Source: an uncultured Pseudoflavonifractor sp.
Lineage (GTDB): Bacteria > Bacillota > Clostridia > Oscillospirales > Oscillospiraceae
Reading direction: 5' to 3'
DNA: 64,000 nucleotides
Assembly (NCBI GenBank): GCA_947651395.1
Contig: CANSYW010000002.1
Location: 124,001 to 188,000 of the forward strand
Positions within the stretch are counted from its first letter, which is position 1, and every line of letters starts with the position of its first letter. Shown piece after piece: positions 55,052 to 63,780 of the stretch. The position numbers and the translations under genes were made by a program. The notes below the pieces were generated by a model. The model had not been told where the DNA came from. It saw nothing but the letters and a program-made list of their open reading frames with translations, and searched no databases.

Positions 55052-56016
55052 TGCAGAGCCCTCGCTACGGTTTGGATATTTCGTACCATCAGGTCGGTAT
55101 AGGCGTCCATCCCACGGCGCTCGGCCAGGGCGGTGCCGCTCATGAACAGATCCAGCTGGGCGATGGTGAAGGTGATGTTGAAGCGGTCGGTGACCTCCCC
55201 GGCGATGGTCTCCGCCGTGGCCCAGGAGCCGTTTTTCTCCACAAAGATGGCGGGGAGGTCGTGTTGGTCGATGAGCTTCACGATCTCCTCGATCTCCGCG
55301 GCGGAGGCGGAGGCGCCCTCCTCTTCCTCAATGGCCTTCAAAAGCTCCAGACCGAAGGCCTGGGCGAAGTACTGGAAGCCGTCGTGGAAGGTGATGAAGC
55401 CGGGATGGGACACCAGCTCGGAGAGGGAGGGCTGACCGGTGGCCAGAGTGCACAGGTACCGGGCGGGGCTGCCCAGGCCGTCGGGATCCATAGATTCCAG
55501 TGCTGCCTGGGCGTTGGCGCGGTAGTCCTGGGCGTGGCCCTCGTCCAGAGCGGCCAGAGCCTCGGCGACGGTCTCCACCGCCTGACAGGCCCTGTTGGGA
55601 TCCATCCAGTAATGGGGATCGTATTCCTTCCGGCCGTGACCCTCGTGGCCTTCGTACTCCGGGATGTAAAGCAGCTCCACGGCTTCCGAGCAGTCGATGA
55701 CCGCCGCCTCGGAGGCGGACAGGGCGGCGCTCAAAAAGTCCTCCAGCCCCGCGCCGTTCATGACGATCACGTCGGCCTGCTCAATGGCCTTCATGTTGTC
55801 CACCGTCAGGGTGTAGTCGTGGAGGCAGGAGGTCTGGGCATTCACCAGCAGCTCCACCTCCACCCCCTCGGTATCTCCGGTGACGGCGGTGGTAAAGAGA
55901 TACACCGGATAGGTGGCGGCCAGCACGCGCAGACCCTCCTTTTCCGGGCTGGGCTTTAGGGTGCAGGAGGTCAAAAGTACGAGAGCCGTCAGGGCGGTCA
56001 GGAGACGTTTCTTCAT
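55048..56016 (-). CDS. znuA: Metal-binding lipoprotein (ZnuA family)
   Basis: A 322-residue cluster A-1 binding protein. Lipobox LLTSC near residue 16. Metal ligand candidates: His in SCLHDYTL, the His-rich loop EGHEGHGRKEYDPHYWMDP (typical of zinc-specific members), and His in FHDGFQYFAQAF, plus an acidic C-terminal ligand. The His-rich loop favours Zn2+ over Mn2+. ATG 56016 follows AAGAAGGGAT. First gene of znuA-znuC-znuB. Confidence 0.92.
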   Translation of the reverse strand: MKKRLLTALTALVLLTSCTLKPSPEKEGLRVLAATYPVYLFTTAVTGDTEGVEVELLVNAQTSCLHDYTLTVDNMKAIEQADVIVMNGAGLEDFLSAALSASEAAVIDCSEAVELLYIPEYEGHEGHGRKEYDPHYWMDPNRACQAVETVAEALAALDEGHAQDYRANAQAALESMDPDGLGSPARYLCTLATGQPSLSELVSHPGFITFHDGFQYFAQAFGLELLKAIEEEEGASASAAEIEEIVKLIDQHDLPAIFVEKNGSWATAETIAGEVTDRFNITFTIAQLDLFMSGTALAERRGMDAYTDLMVRNIQTVARALQ

Positions 56017-56040
56017 ACGATCCCTTCTTCTTTTCAAGAA

Positions 56041-56106
56041 AATAGTCCCACGCCATATTCGCCGTGCCTATGGGCAAGCCGGCGTCTGTCAAGGCGTGGG
56101 ACTATT
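56041..56106. repeat. 14-bp inverted repeat flanking the znuA start region
   Basis: AATAGTCCCACGCC (56041-56054) and GGCGTGGGACTATT (56093-56106) are perfect complements 38 bp apart. The right copy overlaps the -10 of the znuA promoter. Its arms could be two sites for one regulator, or could form DNA or RNA structure. Confidence 0.75.
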
Positions 56107-56132
56107 ATATCCGATTTCCAGAGATTTGTAAA
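56104..56132 (-). promoter_or_regulatory. Promoter of znuACB
   Basis: On the minus strand TTTACA (56132-56127), a 17-bp spacer, TATAAT (56109-56104). Confidence 0.65.
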
Positions 56133-56150
56133 ATGAGCGCTTGCTCATGT
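56131..56150. promoter_or_regulatory. ArsR/SmtB-type operator candidate upstream of znuA
   Basis: AAATGAGCGCTTGCTCATGT: TGA and TCA halves at the same spacing as the ArsR operator at 59274-59293 and identical at 13 of 20 positions. It abuts the znuA -35 and overlaps the end of the P-type ATPase gene. Confidence 0.5.
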
Positions 56151-57998
56151 GTTTTTATCCAGACGCAGGGCCCGGGTGGCGTTGGCCACCGCGATGACCA
56201 TGACCCCTACGTCGGCCAGGCTCCCGGCCCACATGTTGGCCTTTCCGAAGATGCCCAGTACCAGGATCACCGCCTTTACCGCCAGGGCGAAGACGATGTT
56301 CTGGTTGGCGATGGCCACCGTTTTCCGGGCCATGGAGATGGCCTGGGAGAGCTTGGAGGGCTTGTCGTCCATCAGGACGATGTCGGCGGCCTCGATGGCG
56401 GCGTCGCTGCCCAGGGCTCCCATGGCCACCCCCACGTCGGCCCGGGAGAGGACGGGGGCGTCGTTGATGCCGTCCCCCACAAAGGCCAGCACGCCCTTGG
56501 GGCTCTTTTCCCCCAGAAGGGTCTCCACCCAGGTGACCTTGTCGGCGGGGAGGAGCTGGGCGTGCACCTCGTCCAGACCCAGCTCGGCCCCCACCGCCTC
56601 ACCCACCGCCTGGGCGTCCCCGGTGAGCATAACGGTTTTGCGTACCCCGGCCGCCTTCAGGCCGGCGATGGCCTCCCGGGCGTCGGGCTTGACCTGATCG
56701 GAGATGACGATGTGGCCCAGATAGCGGCCCTGGGTGGCCACGTGGACGGTGGTGCCCGCCCGGTGGCAGGGGCGCCAGGCTACCCCGCAGTCGGCCATAA
56801 GCTTGTCGTTGCCCACATAGACGGTCACATCGTCCACGTCCGCCCGGATCCCCCGGCCGGCGATCTCGGCCACGCTGCCCACCCGGTTTTTGTCCAGCTC
56901 CCTGTTCCAGGCCTCCCGCAGGGAGCGGGCAATGGGGTGGCTCGACCAGCTCTCCGCCAGGGCGGCCAGCTCCAGAAGGTGGGCTTCGTCGCAGTCCTGG
57001 GGATGGATGGCGGCGACGTTGAACACCCCCTGGGTGAGGGTGCCGGTCTTATCAAAGACGACGATCTCGGCTCGGGCCAGGGCCTCCAGATAGTTGCTGC
57101 CCTTGACCAGAATACCGGCCCGGGAACAGCCCCCCACGCCGCCGAAGAAGGTGAGGGGCACCGAGATCACCAGGGCGCAGGGGCAGGAGATCACCAGAAA
57201 GATCAGGGCCTGCTCCACCCATCTGGCCCAGTCTCCGGTGATCAGAGAGGGGATGATGGCCAGGGCCACCGCCCCCAGGACCACTGCCGGAGTGTAATAT
57301 CTGGCGAAGCGGGTGATGAACTGCTCGGCCCTGGCTTTTTTGGCGGTGGAGTTTTCCACCAGATCCAGGATCTTGGAGACGGTGGAGTCCTCAAAGGCCT
57401 TGGTGGTGCGTACCCGGAGCACGCCGGTGAGGTTGACGCAGCCCGAGATCACGTCATCTCCCGGCCCGGCGTCCCGGGGAAGGGACTCTCCCGTGAGGGC
57501 GGCGGTATTCAGGGTGGAGCTGCCTTCCAGGATGACTCCGTCGATGGGCACCCGCTCACCGGGACGGATGAGGATGGTCTCGCCCACCGCCACATCCTCA
57601 GGATCCACCCGTTCCACCTGGCCGCTGCGCTCCACGTTGGCCTCCTCGGGGCAGATGTCCATGAGGGCGGCAATGGAGGAGCGGGATCTGTCCACCGCCA
57701 CGGACTGAAAGAGCTCTCCCACCTGATAGAAGAGCATGACGAACACCGCCTCGGGATATTCCCCGATGGCCACGGCCCCCACGGTGGCGATGGCCATGAG
57801 GAAGTTTTCGTCAAAGATCTGGCCGTGAAGGATGTTGCGCAGGGCCTTCCAGAGAATGTCCCAGCCGATGATGAGATAGGGGATGAGATAGAGGGGAAGG
57901 GCGGGGATGGGAAGTCCGGGGGCGGCCAGCACGGCCCCCACGAACACAGCGGCGGAGATAAGAATGCGCCACAGGGTCTTTTTTTGCTTTTTGTTCAT
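56145..57998 (-). CDS. Heavy-metal-translocating P1B-type ATPase (Zn/Cd/Pb type)
   Basis: A 617-residue exporter. Phosphorylation site VVFDKTGTLTQG, metal motif SCPCALVISVPL, TGES, and WSSHPIARSL (the HP motif of P1B pumps). A Lys-rich N-terminus (MNKKQKKTLW) replaces the usual HMA domain. That domain is encoded separately at 58646, so the pump and chaperone are split. The CPC pattern plus an ArsR/CzrA-type regulator favour Zn2+/Cd2+ over Cu+. Expelled from the cytosol to the outside. Confidence 0.92.
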   Translation of the reverse strand: MNKKQKKTLWRILISAAVFVGAVLAAPGLPIPALPLYLIPYLIIGWDILWKALRNILHGQIFDENFLMAIATVGAVAIGEYPEAVFVMLFYQVGELFQSVAVDRSRSSIAALMDICPEEANVERSGQVERVDPEDVAVGETILIRPGERVPIDGVILEGSSTLNTAALTGESLPRDAGPGDDVISGCVNLTGVLRVRTTKAFEDSTVSKILDLVENSTAKKARAEQFITRFARYYTPAVVLGAVALAIIPSLITGDWARWVEQALIFLVISCPCALVISVPLTFFGGVGGCSRAGILVKGSNYLEALARAEIVVFDKTGTLTQGVFNVAAIHPQDCDEAHLLELAALAESWSSHPIARSLREAWNRELDKNRVGSVAEIAGRGIRADVDDVTVYVGNDKLMADCGVAWRPCHRAGTTVHVATQGRYLGHIVISDQVKPDAREAIAGLKAAGVRKTVMLTGDAQAVGEAVGAELGLDEVHAQLLPADKVTWVETLLGEKSPKGVLAFVGDGINDAPVLSRADVGVAMGALGSDAAIEAADIVLMDDKPSKLSQAISMARKTVAIANQNIVFALAVKAVILVLGIFGKANMWAGSLADVGVMVIAVANATRALRLDKNT

Positions 57999-58018
57999 AT
58001 CATATCCCTCTTTAGAAC

Positions 58019-58044
58019 GGGCGCGGGCATAGGCGCGCCCTTAC
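58019..58044. repeat. REP-like palindrome GGGCGCG/CGCGCCC
   Basis: A 7-bp stem with an 8-nt loop followed by TTAC, the complement of the GTAA-type tail. Read on the minus strand it begins GTAAGGGCGCGCC. It overlaps the stop of the methyltransferase gene, and may serve as its 3' structure. Confidence 0.5.
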
Positions 58045-58649
58045 TTTTGACACACGGCGAAGCCGATGGGCAGGGGGCCCACCACTCGGCTCACCTGCAC
58101 GGGCAGACCCTGCTTCGACAGAAAGGCCCGGTATGAGCCCAGGGTGAATTTCCAATAGGGTCGGAAGCCGAAGCGCTGCCAGAGTGTCAGCAGAGGCCTG
58201 AACAGGGGGTTGGCCTCACCCTGGAGATAGGTGGGGAGGATGAGCGCCCCGCCGGGGGCGGTGACCCGCCACAGCTCCCGGATGGCGTATTCCGGCTGGG
58301 GAAGCAGGTGGAGGACGTTGGCGGCGATGACGATGTCATAGGTGCCGTTGGCCTCGGGCAGGGCGGTCAGATCCCGCAGGGAGAAGGAGATGTTGTCCTT
58401 TTTCCTGCGGCGGGCCTTTTTCTCCGCCCGTGAGAGCATGACGGGAGAGAGGTCGGTGCACATCACGGCCCCCGCCCGCTCCGCGGCGGCCAGGGAGAAC
58501 TCCCCTGTGCCCCCAGCGCACTCCAGCACGGAGCTCCACTGGGGAACGAGCTCCCTCACCCTGCGCTCAGCCTCCTTCAGGGTGCCACGGTTGAAGATCT
58601 CCGCCAGGTCATAGACGCCGGCGCAGTGATCCCAAAAGGTGGCGCTCAC
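58041..58649 (-). CDS. Class I SAM-dependent methyltransferase
   Basis: A 202-residue protein with motif I VLECAGGTGEFSLAAAERAG, acidic motif II (MCTDLSPVMLSRAEKKA), and the post-I/II pattern DIVIAANVLHLLP. GTG start at 58649 overlaps the HMA stop (GTGA), so it is cotranscribed in the metal operon. A role in methylating a metal(loid) (as ArsM does) or a lipid/small molecule is possible; no metal-binding Cys pattern of ArsM is evident. Confidence 0.82.
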   Translation of the reverse strand: MSATFWDHCAGVYDLAEIFNRGTLKEAERRVRELVPQWSSVLECAGGTGEFSLAAAERAGAVMCTDLSPVMLSRAEKKARRRKKDNISFSLRDLTALPEANGTYDIVIAANVLHLLPQPEYAIRELWRVTAPGGALILPTYLQGEANPLFRPLLTLWQRFGFRPYWKFTLGSYRAFLSKQGLPVQVSRVVGPLPIGFAVCQK

Positions 58650-58864
58650 AGCTGAATGACGCAGTCGGGCTCCACCTTTTTGCAGACCTTTACCACCTGG
58701 GCCATGATATCCTCAAAGCGGTCGTCGTCGGCCTCAATGGTGAGCTTCTGCTGGATAAAGCTGACAGTGGCGGCGGTGACGCCGTCGATCTTTTGGATGG
58801 CGGCCTCCATCTTGGCCGCGCAGTTGGCACAGTCCAGATCGGTGAGCCTGAATTTCTTTTTCAT
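58646..58864 (-). CDS. Stand-alone heavy-metal-associated (HMA) domain protein
   Basis: A 72-residue ferredoxin-fold metallochaperone with the metal motif LTDLDCANCAAKMEAAI (CxxC). The C-terminal KKVEPDC adds a further Cys. DCANCA with the Asp before the first Cys favours Zn2+/Cd2+ rather than Cu+. It substitutes for the N-terminal domain missing from the P-type ATPase two genes downstream. AGGAGGCAG precedes the ATG. Confidence 0.9.
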   Translation of the reverse strand: MKKKFRLTDLDCANCAAKMEAAIQKIDGVTAATVSFIQQKLTIEADDDRFEDIMAQVVKVCKKVEPDCVIQL

Positions 58865-58879
58865 GAGAACTGCCTCCTG

Positions 58880-59251
58880 TTATTCCTCAATATGTTCCAT
58901 GCCCTGAGCAAGTATCGTCACCACGTGCTCGTCGGCCAGGGAGTAGAAGATGGTCTTGCCCTCCCGGCGGTACTTTACCAGCTTGGACTGCTTCAGGGCC
59001 CGGAGCTGATGGGACACCGCCGACTGGGTCATGCCCAGAAGCTGGGTGATGGCCCCCACGCACAGCTCCGATTCATAGAGGGCGTACAAGATCTTGATGC
59101 GGGTGGAGTCGGCAAAGATGCGGAACAGGTCGGCCAGGTCGTAGAGGATGTCGTCCTCGGGCAGCTGAGTGCTGACCTGGCGCACCACCTCAGTGTGGTC
59201 ATGCCCCGGTTCAACGCCCTGGAGCTCGTCGTGCTCTTTGAGATCGTTCAT
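58880..59251 (-). CDS. ArsR/SmtB-family metal-responsive repressor
   Basis: A 123-residue winged-helix regulator starting at ATG 59251 after GAGAGGAGG. Core ELCVGAITQLLGMTQSAVSH (helix 3 and recognition helix) and LVKYRREGKTIFYSL (wing). The C-terminal helix carries DEHVVTILAQGMEHIEE, matching the alpha-5 zinc site (D-x-H-x10-H-x2-E) of SmtB/CzrA. An N-terminal His/Asp-rich tail (PGHDHTE) may add ligands. It probably represses its own operon (HMA, methyltransferase, ATPase) until Zn/Cd binds. Confidence 0.92.
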   Translation of the reverse strand: MNDLKEHDELQGVEPGHDHTEVVRQVSTQLPEDDILYDLADLFRIFADSTRIKILYALYESELCVGAITQLLGMTQSAVSHQLRALKQSKLVKYRREGKTIFYSLADEHVVTILAQGMEHIEE

Positions 59252-59273
59252 ATGGAACCTCCTCTCCAACAAT

Positions 59274-59293
59274 ATATGAATAAATGCTCATAT
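59274..59293. promoter_or_regulatory. ArsR/CzrA-type operator
   Basis: ATATGAATAAATGCTCATAT, an imperfect 12-2-12-like palindrome between the -10 and the ribosome site of the arsR gene. Standard position and form for SmtB/CzrA operators. Confidence 0.75.
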
Positions 59294-59307
59294 GTGATTT
59301 TTTCTAT

Positions 59308-59335
59308 ATTATACACGATTTTGCGCCGTTGTCAA
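59308..59335 (-). promoter_or_regulatory. Promoter of the arsR operon
   Basis: On the minus strand TTGACA (59335-59330), a 16-bp spacer, TATAAT (59313-59308). Confidence 0.8.
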
Positions 59336-59452
59336 GGGGGTGGAGAGAAAAATTGGGCGGTGCCCGGGGAAAAGGCGGGGAATGGGACCGGGGCGGCGGG
59401 AGATACTAAGGAAAATCTTTGTGACGGGACGCCGTAATAGAATGTCCATACA

Positions 59453-59477
59453 GGGGGGCATAGTATGTGCCCCTATG
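59453..59477. repeat. REP-like palindrome GGGGCA/TGCCCC
   Basis: GGGGGGCA-TAGTATG-TGCCCC followed by TATGG. On the minus strand it begins ATAGGGGCACATAC, similar to the REP family's GTAGGGGC start. It lies in the ldh leader region. Confidence 0.45.
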
Positions 59478-59525
59478 GGGCAGAGGGCCGCCCCGGCAAA
59501 GTTTCTTAAAAAGGGAGGAGTTTTT

Positions 59526-60470
59526 TTGGTCAACATCCAAAAGGCCGCCGTTATCGGCTGCGGCTTCGTGGGCTCGTCCATCGCCTTTGCCCTGACCCAG
59601 ACCGGCGTGTTTTCCGAGCTGGTGCTTATCGACGTGAACAGGGACAAGGCCCAGGGGGAGGCCATGGATCTCGCCCATGGGCTGCCCTTTGCCCGGCCCA
59701 TGAAGATCCTCGCCGGGGACTATCCCGACCTGAGGGAATGCGCGCTGGTCATCATCACCGCGGGGGCCAACCAGAAGCCCGAGGAGACCCGGCTGGATCT
59801 GGTGCACAAAAACGTGGCCATTCTGAAGACCGTCATTCCTCAGATCGTCCGCTACAACCGGGAGGCCATCCTGCTGATCGTCTCCAACCCGGTGGACATC
59901 CTCACCTGGGCGGCCCAGAAGCTCTCCGGCCTGCCCGCCTGCCAGGTCATCGGCTCGGGCACGGTTCTGGACACCGCCCGGCTCAAATACCTGCTCAGTC
60001 AGCACCTGAATGTGGACGCCCGCAGCGTCCACGCCGTCATCATCGGTGAGCACGGGGACAGTGAGCTGGCGGTGTGGAGCGGGGCCAATGTCTCCGGGGT
60101 GGATCTGGATCATTTCTGTGAGCTGTGCGGTCACACCGCCCACCGGGAGAACATGGAGCGCATCTACCGGGACGTACGGGACTCGGCCTATGAGATCATT
60201 GAGAAGAAGGGGGCCACCTACTACGGCATCGCCGCCACGGTGAAGCGTATCGCGCTGTGCATCGTCCGGGATGAGCACTCGGTGCTTCCCGTATCGACCC
60301 AGCTGGGGGGCCTTTACGGGGTGGAGGATCTGTGCATGAGCGTCCCCACTGTGGTGGGCCGCGCCGGGGCGGAACGGGTGCTGGAGATCGAGCTCTCCCC
60401 AGAGGAGCGGCAGGCCTTTCACGCCTCTGCCGTCACCCTGCGCCAGGTGGCGGACGAGTTGGGACTGTAA
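59526..60470 (+). CDS. ldh: L-lactate dehydrogenase
   Basis: A 314-residue NAD-dependent enzyme reducing pyruvate to lactate. Rossmann motif AVIGCGFVGSSIAFAL, NAD-site Asp (LVLIDVNRDKAQGEA), substrate-loop ANQKPEETRLDLVHKN, catalytic HGD in VIIGEHGDSELAVW. TTG start at 59526, five bases after AAGGGAGGAG; an upstream in-frame extension has unlikely composition. Monocistronic. Confidence 0.95.
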   Translation: MVNIQKAAVIGCGFVGSSIAFALTQTGVFSELVLIDVNRDKAQGEAMDLAHGLPFARPMKILAGDYPDLRECALVIITAGANQKPEETRLDLVHKNVAILKTVIPQIVRYNREAILLIVSNPVDILTWAAQKLSGLPACQVIGSGTVLDTARLKYLLSQHLNVDARSVHAVIIGEHGDSELAVWSGANVSGVDLDHFCELCGHTAHRENMERIYRDVRDSAYEIIEKKGATYYGIAATVKRIALCIVRDEHSVLPVSTQLGGLYGVEDLCMSVPTVVGRAGAERVLEIELSPEERQAFHASAVTLRQVADELGL

Positions 60471-60472
60471 GA

Positions 60473-60511
60473 AAAACGTACGCCGCTTCCTTTGGAAGCG
60501 GCGTACGTTTT
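60473..60511. terminator. Bidirectional terminator
   Basis: A perfect 18-bp stem (60473-60490 with 60494-60511, loop TTT) lies between the convergent ldh and hppA genes. Confidence 0.88.
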
Positions 60512-60559
60512 GATTTTATACGGCGTGTGGGGACTGCCGCGGGATCCGTGAAAGGAGCC

Positions 60560-62686
60560 TTAGCCCAGCAGGGCGGTGAGGTTGCAGTTGACGATAAGGG
60601 TGGAGAACACGATGGATACGGTGGAGCACAGCTTGATGAGGATGTTCAGGGAGGGGCCGGCGGTGTCCTTGAAGGGGTCGCCCACCGTGTCGCCGATGAC
60701 GGCGGCCTTGTGCTGATCGGAGCCCTTGCCCCCGTGGGTGCCGGTCTCGATGTACTTCTTGGCGTTATCCCAGGCGCCGCCGGCGTTGGACATGAACACG
60801 GCCAGAGCGAAGCCGGAGACGGTCACGCCGCCCAGCAGACCCACCACGGCCTCGGGGCCCAGGAGAAGGCCGGTGATCACGGGGACGATGATGGCCAGCA
60901 GGGAGGGGGAAACCATCTCGTGAAGGGCGCCCTTGGTGCACAGATCCACGCAGGAGGCGTAGTCAGGATCGGCGGCGCCCTCCATAATGCCGGGGATATC
61001 GCGGAACTGGCGGCGAACCTCCACCACGATGGACTGGGCGGCCCGCTGGACGCCGGACATGGTCAGAGAGGCGAACACGAAGGTGAGCATGACGCCCACG
61101 AAGATGCCCACCAGCACGGCGGGATTGGTGAGCTCCAGATCCAGGGCGGCGGTCTTGCCCTTGACCACGTCCACATAGCTCACCAGCAGAGCCAGGGCGG
61201 TAAGGGCGGCGGAGCCGATGGCGAAGCCCTTGCCGGTGGCGGCGGTGGTGTTGCCCAGAGAGTCCAGCGCGTCGGTGCGCTCCCGGACCTCGGCGCCCAG
61301 GCCGGCCATCTCGGCGATGCCGCCGGCGTTATCGGCCACGGGACCGTAGGCGTCGGTGGCCAGGGTGATGCCCAGGGTGGAGAGCATGCCCACCGCGGCG
61401 ATACCGATGCCGTAGAGGCCCTTGCCAAAGCTGGCGGTGTAGAGGGCCTGATCGGCGGTGTTCAGGGAGCCGCCGGCGGCCAGGAAGGCCACAATGATGG
61501 CGATGGAGATGATGACCACGGGGGCGGCGGTGGACTTCATGCCCAGGCTGAGGCCGCCGATGATGGTGGTGGCGGAGCCGGTCTCGGTGGCGTCGGCCAG
61601 GGTCTGGGTGGGTTTATAGGTGTCGGAGGTATAGACCTCGGTGAAGTAGCCGATGGCGCAGCCGGCCGCCAGGCCGATGAGGATGGCGATGTAGGCCCGG
61701 AAGGAGCCCATGAGCAGGTAGCTCACCGGGGCGCACACCACGGCGGCCAGGGCGGCGGCGGAATAGGTGCCCTTCCGGAGGGTCTGGAGCAGGGAGCGCT
61801 GGTCGGCGTTCTCCTTGGTCTTGATAAGGAAGGAGCCCAGCAGGGAGCAAAGCACACCCACCACGGCCACGGCCAGAGGCAGCAGCATGGCCCGCCAGGC
61901 CAGGCCGTCGGCGGCGAAGGCGGAGGCGCCCAGGGCGAAGGTGGCCAGGATGGAGCCCACATAGGACTCGTAGAGGTCGGCGCCCATGCCGGCCACGTCG
62001 CCCACATTGTCGCCCACGTTGTCGGCGATGGTGGCGGGGTTGCGGGGGTCGTCCTCGGGGATGCCGGCCTCCACCTTGCCCACCAGGTCGGCGCCCACAT
62101 CGGCGGCCTTGGTGTAGATGCCGCCGCCCACCCGGGCGAAGAGGGCCATGAAGGAGGCGCCCATGCCGAACATGACCATGGTCTGGGCGATCTGCACCGC
62201 GTCATAGCCGGCCACATAGCGCAGGACATGGAACCACACCGTCACGTCCAGCAGACCCAGGCCCACTACAGTAAAGCCCATGACAGTGCCCGAGGAGAAG
62301 GCCACGTTCAGGCCCCGGTTCAGGCTCTCGTGGGCGGCGTTGGCGGTGCGGGCGTTGGAACTGGTGGCGATCTTCATGCCGATGAAGCCCGAGAGGGCGG
62401 AGTAGATCCCGCCGGTCAGGAAGGCGAAGGGGATGTACCAGTTGTCCAGCATTCCGGTGTAGGCCAGGACCAGCAGCAGCGCGAAGACCAGCAGGAAGAT
62501 GATGAATACCGTCTTATACTGCCGGCGCAGATAGGCGTTGGCCCCCTGCCGGATGGAGGCAGCCAGCTTCTGCATCCGCTCGGTGCCCTCTGAAAATTTC
62601 AAAACTTTGCCTCTTTGCACAAAGGCAAAGACCAGCGCCACCACGGCGCCGACAAAGCCGATCCAAAACAGATCTTCGATTCGCAT
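60560..62686 (-). CDS. hppA: Membrane-bound proton/sodium-translocating pyrophosphatase
   Basis: A 708-residue protein with about 16 hydrophobic segments that couples PPi hydrolysis to ion export. Active-site motifs [33 protein letters not shown], and the C-terminal [35 protein letters not shown] carries Ala where K+-independent enzymes have Lys, so this is the K+-dependent class (Na+- or H+-pumping). Gives PPi-driven ion gradient to a fermenter. Length normal. Confidence 0.96.
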   Translation of the reverse strand: MRIEDLFWIGFVGAVVALVFAFVQRGKVLKFSEGTERMQKLAASIRQGANAYLRRQYKTVFIIFLLVFALLLVLAYTGMLDNWYIPFAFLTGGIYSALSGFIGMKIATSSNARTANAAHESLNRGLNVAFSSGTVMGFTVVGLGLLDVTVWFHVLRYVAGYDAVQIAQTMVMFGMGASFMALFARVGGGIYTKAADVGADLVGKVEAGIPEDDPRNPATIADNVGDNVGDVAGMGADLYESYVGSILATFALGASAFAADGLAWRAMLLPLAVAVVGVLCSLLGSFLIKTKENADQRSLLQTLRKGTYSAAALAAVVCAPVSYLLMGSFRAYIAILIGLAAGCAIGYFTEVYTSDTYKPTQTLADATETGSATTIIGGLSLGMKSTAAPVVIISIAIIVAFLAAGGSLNTADQALYTASFGKGLYGIGIAAVGMLSTLGITLATDAYGPVADNAGGIAEMAGLGAEVRERTDALDSLGNTTAATGKGFAIGSAALTALALLVSYVDVVKGKTAALDLELTNPAVLVGIFVGVMLTFVFASLTMSGVQRAAQSIVVEVRRQFRDIPGIMEGAADPDYASCVDLCTKGALHEMVSPSLLAIIVPVITGLLLGPEAVVGLLGGVTVSGFALAVFMSNAGGAWDNAKKYIETGTHGGKGSDQHKAAVIGDTVGDPFKDTAGPSLNILIKLCSTVSIVFSTLIVNCNLTALLG

Positions 62687-62734
62687 AGAGTTACAGCTCC
62701 TTTTCGCAGGGTTTTGAACCCTTGGGATAGAAAG

Positions 62735-62763
62735 AGTTTACCAAAGTAAACTTTCCATTTCAA
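62735..62763 (-). promoter_or_regulatory. Promoter of hppA with overlapping palindrome
   Basis: On the minus strand TTGAAA (62763-62758), a 17-bp spacer, TAAACT (62740-62735). The -10 is embedded in the perfect palindrome AGTTTAC-CAAA-GTAAACT (62735-62752), a likely operator for an unknown regulator. The leader also has a small AGGGTT/AACCCT hairpin (62709-62723). Confidence 0.55.
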
Positions 62764-62852
62764 TAGAAGAAAAAATTTTATGGGGGTTTTAGGAAGATAT
62801 TTCATAATATGACAAGAAACAGAAAAAAGAAGAGAAAATTTTTGTGCGGAAC

Positions 62853-62881
62853 TTGCAAAAAGGGTGAAACAGTGGTATGAT
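62853..62881 (+). promoter_or_regulatory. Promoter of the uridine phosphorylase gene
   Basis: TTGCAA (62853-62858), 17-bp spacer, TATGAT (62876-62881). Confidence 0.65.
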
Positions 62882-62937
62882 ATGCTGTGTAGTTTCTTTT
62901 TTGAACATTTTTTATTCATAAAAAGGGAGGCGGCCTT

Positions 62938-63708
62938 ATGCAGGAGCATGAGCTGCAGTTTCATATCAAGTGCAAACAGGGTGATGTGGGGCGGTACTGC
63001 TTTCTGCCCGGGGATCCCGGCCGGTGTGAGAAGATCGCCGCCTATTTTGACGATCCGGTGAAGATCCAGCAGAACCGGGAGTATGTGGTCTATACCGGTA
63101 CGCTGCTGGGGGAGAAGGTCAGCGTGTGCTCCACCGGCATCGGCGGACCCTCCGCGGTGATCGCCATGGAGGAGCTCCACAACATCGGCGCGGATACCTT
63201 TATCCGGGTGGGCACCTGCGGAGGCATCGCCCTGAAGGTCCAGTCCGACGACGTGGTCATCGCCACCGGCGCCATCCGCCACGAGGGGGCCAGCCGGGAG
63301 TATGCCCCCATTGAGTTTCCCGCGGTGAGTGACTATACCGTTCAGACCGCACTGGTTCAGGCGGCCCGAAATCTGGGCAAGAGCTGGCACGCCGGTGTGG
63401 TCCAGTGCAAGGACTCTTTTTACGGCCAGCATGATCCGGCCCGGATGCCCGTCTCTCAGGAGCTGCTTTATAAGTGGGAGGCGTGGAAGCGTCTGGGAGT
63501 CCTGGCCTCGGAGATGGAGTCGGCGGCTCTGTTCTGCTGCGCCGCCGCCCTGGGGGTGCGCTGCGGCTCCTGCTTCCACGTGATCTGGAACCAGGAGCGG
63601 GAGGCCGCCGGCCTTGACCAGAAGGAGAGCCACGATCTTTCTGCCGCCCTGGAAGTGGGCATCGAGGCGGTGAAGCTCCTCATCGCCCAGGACAGGGAGC
63701 AGGCCTGA
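62938..63708 (+). CDS. udp: Uridine phosphorylase / purine-nucleoside-phosphorylase family
   Basis: A 256-residue NP-I family enzyme that splits uridine with phosphate to uracil and ribose-1-phosphate. Motifs: [14 protein letters not shown] (phosphate loop), [14 protein letters not shown], and [16 protein letters not shown] (ribose-binding EMES). Length and the FLPGDPGR start match uridine phosphorylase (Udp) better than DeoD. AAAAGGGAGGCGGCC precedes the ATG. Monocistronic. Confidence 0.92.
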   Translation: MQEHELQFHIKCKQGDVGRYCFLPGDPGRCEKIAAYFDDPVKIQQNREYVVYTGTLLGEKVSVCSTGIGGPSAVIAMEELHNIGADTFIRVGTCGGIALKVQSDDVVIATGAIRHEGASREYAPIEFPAVSDYTVQTALVQAARNLGKSWHAGVVQCKDSFYGQHDPARMPVSQELLYKWEAWKRLGVLASEMESAALFCCAAALGVRCGSCFHVIWNQEREAAGLDQKESHDLSAALEVGIEAVKLLIAQDREQA

Positions 63709-63728
63709 GAGATCCCGAAACAAAAACA

Positions 63729-63768
63729 GACCCAGCCGTTTCTTCGTGAAGCGGCTGGGTTTTTTTCT
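63729..63768. terminator. Bidirectional terminator
   Basis: Stem ACCCAGCCGTTTC / GAAGCGGCTGGGT (one G-U pair) and a T-run, between udp and the convergent gene at the window end. Confidence 0.85.
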
Positions 63769-63780
63769 GTCGGAACGGTG

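Noticed and set aside
60332..62593. A 753-codon open frame on the plus strand opposite hppA
   Set aside because: Antisense shadow of a motif-complete pyrophosphatase; composition is repetitive Gly/His/Ala with no domain.
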